The notes below the pieces were generated by a model, which saw nothing but the letters and a program-made list of their open reading frames with translations, was not told the DNA's origin and ran no database searches. 64,000 nt of DNA from Ixodes scapularis (Eukaryota; Arthropoda; Arachnida; Ixodida; Ixodidae). How positions within the stretch are numbered: position 1 is the first letter of the stretch; every line of letters begins with the position of its first letter. A program made the translations under genes and the position numbers. This document shows, piece after piece, positions 24,946 to 36,690 of this stretch. The stretch lies in NCBI RefSeq assembly GCF_016920785.2, contig NW_024609846.1, positions 107,188,831 to 107,252,830 of the forward strand, given 5' to 3'.

Positions 24946-26931
24946 TAAATGTAACAGACTCCATCTATTTTTTTTTTTATTGTAGCGGTTTACGTGGATG
25001 TAAGGTCTGAATGCTGTTTTCTTGAACTGAATTTTTCGAAATGTTTGATGTGAGTTACCCCTTGACCTGACGACTAAATAAACGTCAGTAACATTTTGAA
25101 ATATAACAGATGAACATTGTTATGGCTATAATTTCGTTGTAATATAACACATAATTGTTTAATGCTTACGAGCATGTATCCTAATTGAGGAACCCGAGTG
25201 AGGGAATATTTGTTTGCGAGTACCTCATAAAACACATTACCTTATTTCCGAGATGTGAATGTACTGCATACGGTTCATTAGGCAACTGCATGAGTCGTTT
25301 AGTTCTCACACGCCCGAGAGATCAATAACAACTTCGACAAATGCAAACAATATTGCTTCTAAATTTGTATTTTAGCCCTAATAAAACGCAAAGGCGAAGC
25401 GCATGGCTTTCATTACATGCGGCAACGCCTTGAGGTGTCCGGGAACTAATAAAAATGCGCAATGGAAATTAAGGGTTCAAGAGAGTGGATCCTACGTACA
25501 CCTGCAAGATACCAGAGCCATCACCTTTTATTTTTTAGTCACTCACAACAGACCAGTGCGAATCACATACTTCGCATGATTGCTCACTGAGTGTTCGGTT
25601 GGTGTTTGATCAGGAGCAACACGATTCCCAGCTATACGCTCACGCAGAACCCGCGTTTGATGTGATGGATTACTGCAGGTGACGTAAAAACCCCAGCACT
25701 GTGATCGTGTTATCATAAGGTGTCGTTGGGACTCGCACCCTGCTGGACCCTACCTCCACTGCTAATGAGATTAAACGTACTAGAGAGCATGTTCCTGATT
25801 GTTCAGGTTTAGTCATAAAAAGTTTAGACAATTATAAGGACAATGTGATCGAGTCACACGTAAGTTGGACGGTTTGCTGTAGAATTTGCTGGTAGCGTAG
25901 CGCTCGCTTCCCTCCGGTGGGTTTTATATCAGAGAAGCAAAGGCGATCTGCCCACCACAAACCACGACCAGCAGACTACCCTAGCAGCTGACAGCTTGAC
26001 AACACAAAAGTTTGTGTGGTGTCGCGCGTAGCCGAGACCGGGATTCGCCTTTGTAGTATGAGTGGCTGCAGGAATCGAGCTGGTCATCCTTCTGCGAGGG
26101 TTTCGTTTCACCGGCATGAAACTCACAAGTTAAGTGAATGTCGTCAGTTTTCTGAAGGCCACTGAGCTGTACAAAGGGCGAATTTCAGCCATTGGCCAGG
26201 GCAAAAGGGCCGCTGCCGCGGGCCATACACCATTGAAATGGAGTTTCTGCGCTTCAAACTTGATGTAGTCGACGAAAGCGTGCCAGTTGGTGTCCCCTCC
26301 CTATTGAAAAACTCGGCAAAAACTTGTAGTGACATCTGGTGAAAACTGGTCGGGTTTCCCTCGTTTTCATCCGAAACCAGCGCAGTTTACCAGTTTTTGC
26401 TGGAAGTTTTGCCGGTAGCCACTCTCCGTTACCAGATTTTGCTAGAAGTTTTACCCGCTGTCACCCGTTTCCCCGTTTACCTAACTTCACCGCAAGCCGA
26501 CGCGAGGGGAACGACTAAAGCCTAGACGAGCCGGGGACTGGTTGCGTAATTATGCCAAGGGCGCGTCTCCACGATCCCCCTCTCCCTCGCGTGGAGTCCG
26601 TGGGGAAAATGTGAGGTGGGCGTTGTGCTGTTTCTTTTGAAGAAACCGGTTTTACGTTTAGTTTTACGATTAACGAATATCTCTTAGTATTCCTTATCTG
26701 GTTTACTACCGAGGGAGAGTTAAAGTTCCTGAGAATGTTTATGATCGCCAATCAGGTTACGAAATATAATTATAGCTAATCCTGCAAATAAATATTGTAG
26801 CTGTGGATTGATAGATCCTGGTGTTGTCCTTTTTTGTGGGTCGCGCTTTTAGAACGATGTTGAATTTTCTCTCTACAACCTTCATTTATTTCTCCACAAC
26901 CTTCGTTTCTTTTTTCTCTTTCTTTCTTTGC

Positions 26932-26933
<2 letters not shown>
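24946..26933. other. No gene seen
   Basis: Right of copy B. A possible tRNA-like B-box trace lies near 26020-26060 ('gagaccgggattcgcc'), too weak to call a SINE. No splice-bounded frame recognised. Confidence 0.4.

Positions 26934-26978
<45 letters not shown>
26934..26978. repeat. (TA)n microsatellite, left flank of the Penelope-like element
   Basis: Pure TA run. A second TA run (30793-30821) borders the other side of the element. Confidence 0.95.
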
Positions 26979-26980
<2 letters not shown>

Positions 26981-27069
26981 CGAAGTACGGTAAATGTACA
27001 AACAATGAACCGGGAAAAGTTAATAAATCAACGATGCGTACCGTCGGAGTTACTGATTTGAAGTTTATT

Positions 27070-27102
27070 ACGACGTTTCGAGCGGGGACCGCTCTTCATC
27101 AG
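27070..27102 (-). ncRNA. Hammerhead ribozyme core in the left pLTR
   Basis: On the minus strand: CTGATGA, a 6-bp stem II (gagcgg / ccgctc, 3-nt loop), then GAAAC and GTCGTAATAAA. Conserved core boxes CUGAUGA and GAAA are intact. Hammerhead ribozymes in Penelope-like terminal regions are known from published work. Stem I pairing was not resolved by eye and stem III is very short, as in the minimal versions. Confidence 0.65.
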
Positions 27103-27279
27103 GAAGCGAGTGTACAGCCCGTGAATGTTTATATACCCCTAAAAAGTAGGATGGGAAACGACGTTGTCAAAACCAATAGTAGTTCACACCGAAAGGAAAG
27201 GGAACGAAAACTTGCCAATTCAAATGCAAATCCAAAAAAAAAAAAAGAACGGATGGCGAAGAGATTATTTACACCTGCA

Positions 27280-27480
27280 CAAAAAAAAAAAAAAAGACTG
27301 TTCCTGGAGAGATTATTCACGCTCGCACAAAAAAGGCGCAAAAAAAAAGTGTTTGAAAGTTTCTGATTGAGAAGGTGTGAGCCACACCTTCTCAATCAAA
27401 AACTTTCAAACACTTTTTTTTTGCGCCTTTTTTGTGCGAGCGTGAATAATCTCTCCAGGAACAGTCTTTTTTTTTTTTCA
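27280..27480. repeat. ~95-bp-arm palindrome within the Penelope left end
   Basis: The sequence from about 27286 to 27377 is the reverse complement of about 27386-27476 with only one or two differences, centred on 'ggtgtgagccacacc'. Poly-A and poly-T tracts are mirrored too. Confidence 0.85.
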
Positions 27481-28077
27481 GATGTGATGGTCAAATGTGA
27501 CCACCGACGTGCCCAAATTCCGAGACATTTCTTTGTGCTAGAAGATCGAAGTTTAGGTGGATTAAAACTTCGGTTTTTTTTTTCCTTGAATAAGGGGTGG
27601 TACGATGTAACAGTCTATGCCTGCCTGAGATTAACCGCTTGAGCCGCATTTATTCGTTTTGGAGGTTCTCTTCGGACGTATTAGGATGTGATTTAAATAT
27701 CAATTGTTAAGTTTGAAGATCTCCTAGTGTCTTCAGCGTGTGCATCTCGAGAAGCTCAAGGACGGAGAGGATCAGCTCTCCAGCGAGCCAGCTGCAATCT
27801 AAACAGCCTTCCCGGACTTTCATTAGCCCTGGTTGAAGGTATTAAACTTGTAAATAAAATATGTTTCTTTTTGCTCTCTTTCAATTTTTGTGCTGAAGCC
27901 TGATTTCAAAATTACAACAGAAATTTGCTTGATTGAGTGATTAGAAAGAGACAGGTGCTTTGAGAGCGGAAGGTCGGGGAGTGTTTGTGCGTGACATTTC
28001 TGGTTGTTAAAGAGTAGTCTGAAAGCCAGATTAGTCTCTCCGACGTACTGTCAACTGGCCACTACAACGAGTATCAA

Positions 28078-29613
28078 TTGTACCAAGATTTGGACAAGTT
28101 TGCACGAAACATGAGGCCCTACGAGTACTTTCACGACCGCCAACCGCATCCTAACCAGACGATTCTGACGAACCCAGAAATGCAATGGACGCCTAATCTA
28201 CGAAGAGATAGGTATCTCGACATGTACATTGACATCACGCAACGCGAAATCATTTCCGCTGTGAAGAGGTAACGACCGACAACATATAACCTTTCTCGGT
28301 CAGAGAATGAGTTCCTGAAAAGACTCAGTGCCAGGGCAAATTTAATTATTAAACCTGCAGACAAGGGCGGCTCCATAGTTGTTATGAACAGACAAGATTA
28401 TCTTGATGAGGGCTTTCGGCAATTGAATGACGCATCATTTTACCACGAACTACCGACAGACCCCACAAATAGTCTTGAAACGGCCATCATAAAGAAATTA
28501 GTAGTTCTAGAGAAAAGTGGAGAAATAACGAAGGTAGTTCTTAACGCCATAAAACCATCCCACTCCAAACCCGGTCGTTTTTATCTCTCTCCTAAAATAC
28601 ACAAGATCAACAAACCCGGGCGACCCATAGTGTCAGGAATAGGTACAGTCACGGAACGCATTTCGAGTCTTTTCTATACACTCATCAAGGACATTCCTCC
28701 AACCTTTCCTTCGTTTGTTAAGGACACCAGCCACTTCCTGCAGAAAATTGCCCCACTAGACATTTCGGATACCGCTTTTCTCGTAACCCTTGATGTGACT
28801 TCCCTATATACAAATATAACCCACAGAGACGGAATTGCGGCAGCGATCGAATCACACACTTGACATCGGAGGGGGGGGGGGGGGGGGGGGGGGGGTCGTC
28901 CTTTCGATTCTGACTAAACTGGTTTTGGAGAACAATCACTTCGAACTTGAAACTAGGCACTTCCTGCAGATCAGCGGAACCGCTATGAGAACTAAGATGG
29001 CGCCAAGTTACGCTAAAATATTTGTCACTACTGGGAACCACCTTTCTCGCCGAACGCCCCACTCAACCGCTGTTTTACACGAGATACATCGACGACATAT
29101 TCATGATCTGAGCCGGTTATGAAGACGAACTCATGAAATTCATCACCGCCTTCAATTTAGCTCACTCATCGATAAAATTTACTCACTGCGTATCACAAAA
29201 GTGCATACACTTCCTGGATGTAACTGGACATTGCTAATAACAAATTAAGTATGAAACTTTACAGAAAACCTACCGATAGACAACAATACCTCCATTTCAA
29301 CAGCTGCCGTCCTCGACACTGAGAGACTAGTCTACCCTACTCTCAGGTGCACAGATTTAAGCGCATATGCTCAGACAACAACGACTTTGAACAAAACGCT
29401 CAGGAACTGAAACGCGTACTAACCCAGCAGAGGTATCCAGCAAATGTAATCGATGACGCTATAAGCAAGGCAAGAAACCTCGACCGCTCACACATCATTG
29501 GCTACCGAATAGAGCGTCCTCGAAAAAGCAGACAGTCTAACCTTATTTTAACGTATACAGGAAATCTTCCAAACATGAACAACATACTGCGCAAAAATTA
29601 CAATCTTCTGTGA
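28078..29613 (+). pseudogene. Penelope-like reverse transcriptase (decayed), followed by GIY-YIG remnant
   Basis: From 28078 one frame runs to 28863, broken by a single in-frame TAA at 28270-28272. Blocks include ANLIIKPADKGGSIVVM, FYLSPKIHKINKPGRPIVSG (RT finger motif), and FLVTLDVTSLYTNI with the motif-A Asp. A G25 tract at 28871-28895 then breaks the frame. Afterwards come NHFELETRHFLQISGTAM-TKMAPSYA, RYIDDIFMI with catalytic YIDD at 29085-29096 followed directly by a stop, and the 29347-29613 frame (QRYPANVIDDAI, ending NNILRKNYNLL). GIY-YIG residues (DCGTSNVIYLLHC, then LAFRLRFNNH) occur at about 29840-29950 with a stop between them. Several stops and shifts make it non-functional. Confidence 0.85.
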
Positions 29614-30714
29614 CAAAGCGACCGCCTCAAAGAAATCTTTCCCGCCGCTCCTCGGGTCGTCTATTGACGCGGCAGGAATCTCCGGGACATCTTAGTAAAA
29701 TCACAAACTACCACTCCCGCAAGCCTAGGTTGCCGACCATGACGAAAGCCCAGGTGTAAAGTATGCAAGCACATGTTAGAATCAAAGAACGCCACGAGCA
29801 CAAATTCAGAGTTTACGTGGAACATAAGGGGTAGCTACGATTGCGGCACGTCAAACGTGATTTACCTCCTGCACTGCAATGTCTTTAAATAACAGTACGT
29901 CGAACAGACTGATCTGGCTTTCAGACTACGCTTCAACAACCACAAATGTCACGCACAAACACCCCCGGCCTTCCGCTCTCAAAGCACCTGTCTCTTTCTA
30001 ATCGCTCAATCAAGCACATTTCTGTTGTAATTTTGGAGTCAGGCTTCAGCAAAAGAGCGCAAAAAGAATCATAATTTATTTATAAGTTTAATAACTTCAA
30101 CCAGGGCATTAATGAAAGTCCGGGAAGGCTGTTTAGTTTGTAGCTGGCTCGTTAGAGAGCTGATCCTCTCCGCCTCAAACTTAACAATCGATATTTAAAC
30201 CACATCCTAATATATTTAAGTCCAAAGAAAACCTTTATACGGATAAATGCGGCTCAAGCGGTTAATCTCAGGATGTCATGGACTGTTACATCCTACCACT
30301 CCTTATTCAAGGAAAAATCCCCCAAAGTTTTAATCCACCTCAAACTTCGATCTTCTAGCACAAACGATCTAATGTTTCGGGATTTGGGCGCGTCGGTGGT
30401 CACATTGAACCGATATCTGGTTTGAAGACGAGCCACCCCTTCCCAACCAGAAACTTTCCAACACTTTTTTTTCGCGCTTTTTTTTGTGCGAGCGTAAAAA
30501 ACCTTTACGCTAACCGTTTTTTTTTTTTTTTTTGCACGGGTGTAAATAATCTCTCCGCCATCCGTTCTTTCTTTCTTTTTTGCATTTTCATTTGCATTTG
30601 CAAGTTTTGGTGCCCTTTTCTTTCTGTGTGAACTACTATCTGTTTTGAAAACGTTGTTTCCATTTCCTACTTTTTTAGGGGTTGATAAACATTCACGCGC
30701 TGTACACTCGCTAC

Positions 30715-30750
30715 CTGATGAAGAGCGGTTCTCGCTCGAAACGTCGTAAT
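30715..30750 (+). ncRNA. Hammerhead ribozyme core in the right terminal repeat
   Basis: CTGATGA at 30715-30721; stem II gagcg/cgctc (30723-30727 with 30733-30737, loop gttct); GAAAC at 30738-30742; then gtcgtaat. Same core as the inverted copy at 27070-27102 with loop changes that keep stem II paired, which suggests selection for the fold. Confidence 0.65.
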
Positions 30751-30787
30751 AAACTTCGAATTGGTAACTCCGACAGTACGCATCTTT

Positions 30788-30792
<5 letters not shown>

Positions 30793-30821
<29 letters not shown>
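30793..30821. repeat. (TA)n microsatellite, right flank of the Penelope-like element
   Basis: Uninterrupted TA run directly after the element's end. Confidence 0.9.
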
Positions 30822-30824
<3 letters not shown>

Positions 30825-31433
30825 TGTGAGATTGCTTTGTGGACTAATCTAGAGCTAAAGCAGCGATTGACACACTAGTTCGTTCGCCACAAAGCGACCA
30901 TGCGCGCAGCGCGCAGGCGCATGCTTGACCACATGCATGTTACGCGAATCGCGTGGACAGAAATGAGTGCGCTGTAAGCGCCGATGGTTGACCTTGCCTA
31001 GAAGACTACAGAAACTAGCTAACAACTAGCTAGCCGCACGTCCTCCGCTTGGATTAGCAGGTTTTAGTGAATGGTACATCTCCAACATTGTTAGCCTCTT
31101 TCATAAACCTTTGGGAGAAATATTGCCTCAAAATATTGGCCCTGTAGTACTTGTCCTTGACACTAAACATGAAGAGCATTTTCTCTTCCAGTGTATAATA
31201 TATTGTAGTTGCCCTTTAAAAAATGCTTGTTCATTTTCTTGAAATGCAGAAGTACAAGATTCTTTGCTCTTTTTTCCTTCAAATCATGGCAAGAAATTTT
31301 TCAAATGCCAGAATCGACATTTGGTCTTTTTTTGTTGAAAAATAACATAAAATAAGTCCTTTTTCGTTCAATATTTACACTAAGTCCAAACCCCCTTTGT
31401 GGGGGGGTAACATAATGTTTAGTGCGTTGTGGT
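30822..31433. other. No gene seen
   Basis: Unremarkable AT-rich sequence with a small G8 run near 31400. Confidence 0.4.
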
Positions 31434-31967
31434 CAGTGTTGAGAGTGACGCGTTTCTTTCTTCCCGTAACTTGTAACGTACTCGTTACTTTTCTACAGAA
31501 CAGTATCGGGTAACGTACTTAACGTATTTCGAGTAGCGGGTAACGAAGTTAAGTTATTCATTCCGTTTTCTTCCCAAGACAAAAAATTTACACTTATATT
31601 TGTTTCGAGTTTCTAGGCCCTAAGTCAAGTGGATTTCTGAGTTTTTTGCGTCTTCGTTAGTGTCTTTTCCTTCTGAGTATTTAGATAAAACCGTAAAAGT
31701 ATAAAGTAAATATGTTCAGTTTGTACATGGACGTAATGTTTCTTAAATTATGGCGTTACGCATACCCCCACCGTCAAAATAGTCAAACCTGTTAATCCAT
31801 AATTTAAAAGAAATACGCAAAAGTAACGTGCGTTACTTTTCATTGGTAATGGTAACGGTAAAGCGTTTCTTTTATTACGGAGAAACGTGGGACGGTAACG
31901 CATTACTTTTATTTGCAGGTAACGAGTAACGTATTTAGTTACATTTTTTGTAAGGTTTACAACTCTG
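31434..31967. mobile_element. Small hAT-like TIR element rich in 'gtaacg' words
   Basis: Left end CAGTGTTGAGAGTGACGCG and right end ...GGTTTACAACTCTG form an imperfect TIR. Both subterminal regions are packed with gtaacg / cgttac words (31470-31560 and 31820-31940). No coding frame. The 8-bp flanks (gttgtggt / gtcacagt) differ at four transition positions, so a target duplication is not proven. Confidence 0.5.
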
Positions 31968-34900
31968 GTCACAGTATTTTCAAACACAGGTTCAAAATAA
32001 GGTCGCGGATATACGTAGCATTCTTTGCAATTGAATCAACGTTACAAAAATGCACAGTTGGGAAACTGCCGTAGAAGCCTGAATTTAAAAAAAAAAATGA
32101 CTCCGTCCAGTCTTCGAGATTCGAACTAAAGGTGATCACAACGCCGCCATTTCTCCCGCAGATACAACTCCGGGAATTTCCCGGCATCACCTATTCGTTC
32201 AGGTCGAGTGGCGCGAGGGCAGATGGTGTCATCTTGCAGTAACCAGAATATTGCATTCGACAGCGTCCGCTGTAACTCTTATATTGTGGCTTTGATCTTT
32301 TTTGGCGCCAAAACTTAAAATGCGGAAGAAATTTCAGTGTAAGAAAAATTTATATGCGAACCAGTGCGCATTCTCACAATGAACTAAGGTCATAGGTGAT
32401 GCATGCTCTGCACCAAAATTTACACGACTCAATGATCACGTGGGCCGCCGCAGCCGGCGAGGCAGGACCACAGGGTGCCCGTATTACACCATGTCCAAGG
32501 ACAGGCAAGTCAATTGCACCGGGCTGTTGAGCACCGTCAGGTATTGGCAGGACTAGCGCCGCAGAAACTCGCACTCCCCAAGGAGTAACAGCTGACACTC
32601 CAGAAAAGTGACTAGCTCTCGTTGCAGGCGCCATAACAGTGACCGCGTCGCCCGTTGGCAACGCAGCCGCGCCTTCGAAAAGCAACGATTGCGCCTTAAG
32701 ACCCATTCGGCCAGCGCGATTACAGGGAACGTGAAATACCTTCGGGGCCGACGAACCTGATTGACATAAGTGATCACACCACACTCTTAGAGAAAAGGGT
32801 ATGGATAGCCCTCCCTTAGGGGGAGGAACGGTCTTGTAACCTATGTTCCTTAAAAAAGGGAGAAACTTTCGTCCCTGAAGCAGGGGAGCAAAGTTCCTCC
32901 GTCGCCTGCATCTCAATATGGCGGCCCCAAATCGAGCGAATCCAGCCCTATAAGGCTTGACGAGGACGCTACGTCTCTTGTACGGGACGAGAGGAGCAAC
33001 AAATAAAAACGTAACACGAGCTGTCCGCGAACTGTGTTTATTTCCGAAGCCAGATTTCCCTCCCCAGGTACAGAAACTTGCGTTTCGGAAGCAGTTACTT
33101 AGTCTTCTGGTTGACAGCACTGCGATAGTAAACGGAGACAATCGATACCCAGTTACTTCGCGCACTTTGCGTCTTACCTTTGGTGTTCCTCGAGTCACAA
33201 TTACTTCGTCAACCGCACATCACGGAGAAGGGCAAACTCAATCCGCGAAACCAAAAGCCGCTCTCGAAAGAGAAAACTCGAAGCCGCTGTTTATCGCGTA
33301 GCGTGAAAGAAGGTTACATCGCTAGCCACCAGATGGCGGGGTCAAGCAGAGTAATTGCAAGTAGTTAGGCTAGGTGGCGCTAGGTACCGCCCAATTCATG
33401 TTCTACAAAAAATAATTTGATTTTCTCAGGCCACAATTGCGCTTGGAGATCCCCTACGATACACACATTACGCTTATTACAAGCATCAGGTGAACATACA
33501 TTGAGGACATACACGGCACACACAACAATCAATGCGACGGAACAACACACTAACCCGAACACTACACCCGTGCTCTGCGTTTGCGTCGTTTATACTCGTT
33601 TTAACGGACGGAATTTTTCGGTGACTGAATAAGCAATAAAAAATATTCCCAGCATGTTGATTTTTTCCAGTAACGTCATACCTCTGAGAGTATTTTGAAT
33701 GGCTCAGGGGATGAATCTCTTATTAAAAAGCAAACGCTCGATCATGCCATAATTATTTGAAAGCCAATAAATCAAGCCGCTCCAATGCGGTTTCGAAGCC
33801 GTGAGTTTCTTTCCCCGCACGCGCACGGCACGTCGTAGCCTGTATTTCTGTTGTTGTGTTTGTTTTTCTATTTGTGCTGTTCGCGCAAAGCTGAAATTGC
33901 CGTCATGAATTAATCTCTGTACAGCGGATATTCACTCAGATGGAATTGATGCTTCACGGGCTGAGAAATCGCCTTTCGATCAACTTGAATGCAGTCAAAG
34001 CCGCGACTTGCGGCAGGTGTTAAGTGTACGGAGCTACGCCGTGGCGAGCCCGAAAACCTCTAGCGCTCATCCCAGCGCGCCACTTAGAGGGCAGTTTTTC
34101 CAGGAACCGTAGTACATTTAAACAGCAAAATAAAGGGTAGCTTTTTTTTTTCTCTATTTTACCTACTATTATTTTTAATGCTAAAATTCCACACTGTAAA
34201 TATACGTACTTTCTGTCACGATTTCGTATTGTTGTCCTTGCACCAGAGCGCAATCGCTCTCCGGGAAGAGGCACCGGCAGTCACAATGGACACTGTACGA
34301 TAGGAGCTTATACTGTTAAGCCCAGCGTTCCAACATGATTATCCGCACGTCGATCGATTGCACGTAACCCCTCAAGTGGTATTAAACTTTTTAATGTAAA
34401 GCGAAATGTCAACCTGCAACACACCGCCTCCTCCGATCACGGCCAGACCAGCGGCATCAATGCCCGACAGTTTATGCCATCTCATCTTGTTGTTATACCA
34501 ATGACACGCGAACACACGGTCACATCGGCGATAATTCCAGTCTTCTGTTCACAACCCACAACACTGCCATCACGCTGTTGCAGCTATGTTGCTGACACGC
34601 ACAAATAGAGAACCACGTTGAACGCCGGTTTCACTCGGCATCGGAAAACAGAACCGAACTCAGCACGGAAGGCACCCAGGCAGCCCGCAGCAAAACCTGC
34701 CTGTCTTGGACGCAGTTCCTGCGGTTTCCATAACGTCGAAAACATCGACACAGTCCCGCGTGGTTTCGCTACTGTAGTTCCGTGCCGCGTGAGTCCCGCA
34801 ATCCGGAGACGGACATCCTACCCAGTGTACGTGGCGCTGCTGGCACTGCTCCGGAACTTCGCTGTTTCTAGCGGCTTCGTTTGCTCGTTTGATAAAATTA

Positions 34901-35855
34901 ATGATAAAAACGTCAATTCAACTGAAATGTTCTGAACGTTTAGACTAGAAGACGGAATTACAGGCGGCCTTCGCTGCCGGTGAAGCTCAATCAACTCAAC
35001 AGCTATTTATTAAACAACGTGCACGACCTGCTCGAAAAACGAAACCGAAAGAAGATGAGTCGGGAGGGCGAAAGCTTTCTCCCGTCTACTTGGAGAAGGA
35101 GAAAAACGTTTCGTTCCTCCCCTTTTCTCGTGTCCGCTTGGGGGCGCGTCAGTAGAAGGGAGGAAGACGCGCCGTTGCTACTTTTTTCCTCCATTTTTTT
35201 TAGAGTGCAGCGTCAGGGAAGGCATGCCCCAGAAGGCGTGAAAAGTTTTGCTCCACATTGCACTGCGCCATTACCTGGACGTTACTCTCCACTGTGCTGA
35301 AGGTTGGAACACACACCTGAAAAGATAAATCGCCATCAGACTTGACGGGTTCTTGCGTCATATAGGATAGTTAAGAGGGTATTAACAGCTAGGGTGAACG
35401 CTGAAGCCATGACGACGCTGAAGCCATGACGATGCGCTTCTCACTACGTGGAAGAAACGGGCGACGAACTAGGGAACACCTGGCCCGCGAAAAGTATCGG
35501 AGACGCAGACGCCGCTCCCAACCCCCGTCTTCCACGCGGACTTGCCGCGATTAATCACCGATGTTCAGACGCAACCAGGTTGGGACACGCTACCTGAAGT
35601 CATTGATGAGACATGGCTGCATGAAAACAATATTAATTCTGCCGCAAAACCTTGTACACTTAATATTCATGAAAACATAACTCTCCTACAATTTCGTACT
35701 AGTTTCCCATCCAATGTCCCACAGAAATAGCTTTTCCCGCTTGTTGTTTCACAAAAACATGCTTTGGAAAAGTTTGTGGTGACCACAGTAAAGAAAATAA
35801 TTAAACCAGTGAACAAAGGCTAGGGCGCAAACGAGCTGGTGGAGATTGAACATTT
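31968..35855. other. No supported gene; possible TIR pair 32778/35207
   Basis: A 274-codon minus frame (32374-33198) lacks an ATG start and any recognisable motif, and is rated as chance. 'cactcttagagaaaaggg' near 32778 and 'cctccattttttttagagtg' near 35188-35207 look like inverted ends of a TIR family but may belong to separate copies. GC-rich stretches near 32400-33300 and 34600-35300 hold no splice-bounded frame I can defend. Confidence 0.35.
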
Positions 35856-36133
35856 GACTGAAAATTCCCAGACTGGGACGAGGAGGGACGGACAAACACA
35901 AAGTCTCAAACATAGCTTAAATTTATTTGACAACAAAAGGGCTCATATAGGCCTCAAATCCTACAGAAAACACTTGAGACGAGAGAGATAAAGAAAGAGA
36001 GAGGCAGAATTGAGAATCCCACGCCGGAATCATGATGCCTATATAAGCCCTTTCGTTGTCGATTAAATATCAACTGTGTTTTAGACGTTGTGTCTGTCCG
36101 TCCCTTCTCATTCCAGTCTCGGAGTATTTAGTC
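35856..36133. repeat. Fold-back repeat, two ~97-bp arms
   Basis: 35856-35952 is matched in reverse complement by 36037-36133 at roughly 80 percent by eye (landmarks 'gggacggacaaac' against 'gtctgtccgtccct', 'ggctcatatagg' against 'cctatataagcc'). The ~84-bp spacer is purine-rich (gagagagataaagaaagaga). Confidence 0.7.
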
Positions 36134-36555
36134 AAAATATTGAACCGCCATCATGGCACCTCGAGCCTTGGAGTGTCGGTACTCTGGTAGCATTCACTGA
36201 CTGTAACAGTAGCCATATAATGAGCTTTCATTTTTCAACTCGTCGCTGAATGGTGGCGCTTTTAGTGTATTTTGCTCGGTTTCGGTAGACGCCAGCGGCC
36301 CAGGTTTCAAGGATGAGTTTTCACAATTAAGTGTTTTAGTAACATTGAATTCAATACTCTAACATTGAAGTGCAGAGTTCGCAGCCGCGTGCAGTGCCAA
36401 CTTTGTGGCGCACGCAGCAATGCAATGGTGAACAAGCGAACTTCCTGAAATACGAGCAATATGCACATGTAATCCGTTAAGCAAAATGCTTTAAAAGGTT
36501 TTCCTTACGAAAACGGCTCTTTCTTTAACGAGCAAACTTTTTCTATGATCTTCAG

Positions 36556-36690
36556 AAATTATGCGCAGACGTGAGATTTGGTCATCGAAGCATAAGTTCA
36601 TGATTCCTCATGCTCAACAGCTGATTGCAATCTGGGCATTATACATGATTGTTGAAATAGCTGGACTCAGCCAACCAATACCATCATGTG
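36556..36690 (+). CDS. Exon 1 of a secreted/type-II membrane protein, possibly M13 peptidase
   Basis: A polypyrimidine-AG acceptor-like 'tatgatcttcag' precedes 36556. ATG at 36561 opens 43 codons ending in a strong donor, tgtg|gtgagt, at 36691 (phase 1). The peptide has a basic N-terminus (MRRREIWSSKHK) and a hydrophobic stretch, LIAIWALYMIVEIAGL, followed by PIPSC. That is the layout of a signal anchor or signal peptide. It joins in frame to the 48-nt exon at 38620, giving ...PSCGVPGKNVCRTDACKQRG. In M13 (neprilysin/ECE) peptidases a VC-x-T-x2-C-x2-RA motif follows the membrane anchor. The catalytic HExxH domain is not in the window. The gene may instead be another Cys-rich secreted protein. 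Confidence 0.5.

Larger units (their letters stand above)
26985..30792 (+). mobile_element. Penelope-like element with long inverted terminal copy
   Basis: The coding part lies on the plus strand at 28078 to about 30010. The right end (about 29890-30790) reappears in reverse complement at the left end (about 28060 back to 27000). Paired landmarks: 'cgaaacgtcgtaataaact' at 30737 and its inverse at about 27063; 'gagccac.ccttc' at 30431 and 27372; 'gcctcaagcggttaatctca'-type DNA at about 30250 and inverse at about 27630; the GIY-YIG-encoding 'ctggctttcagacta' at about 29912 and inverse near 28022. Inverted partial copies at the 5' end (pLTR-like structures) are characteristic of Penelope-like retroelements. 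The element sits between two TA microsatellites. The left terminal region itself contains a ~200-bp near-perfect palindrome centred near 27378. Confidence 0.85.

Noticed and set aside
26020..26060. tRNA B-box-like word
   Set aside because: No A-box at the right distance and no SINE body; left as unassigned.
27034..27642. Lys- and Phe-rich frames in the Penelope left end
   Set aside because: They translate poly-A/poly-T tracts of the palindrome, not protein.
32374..33198. 274-codon minus-strand open frame
   Set aside because: Starts on GTG, has no recognisable domain, runs through GC-rich DNA with a competing frame on the other strand, and has no splice context.
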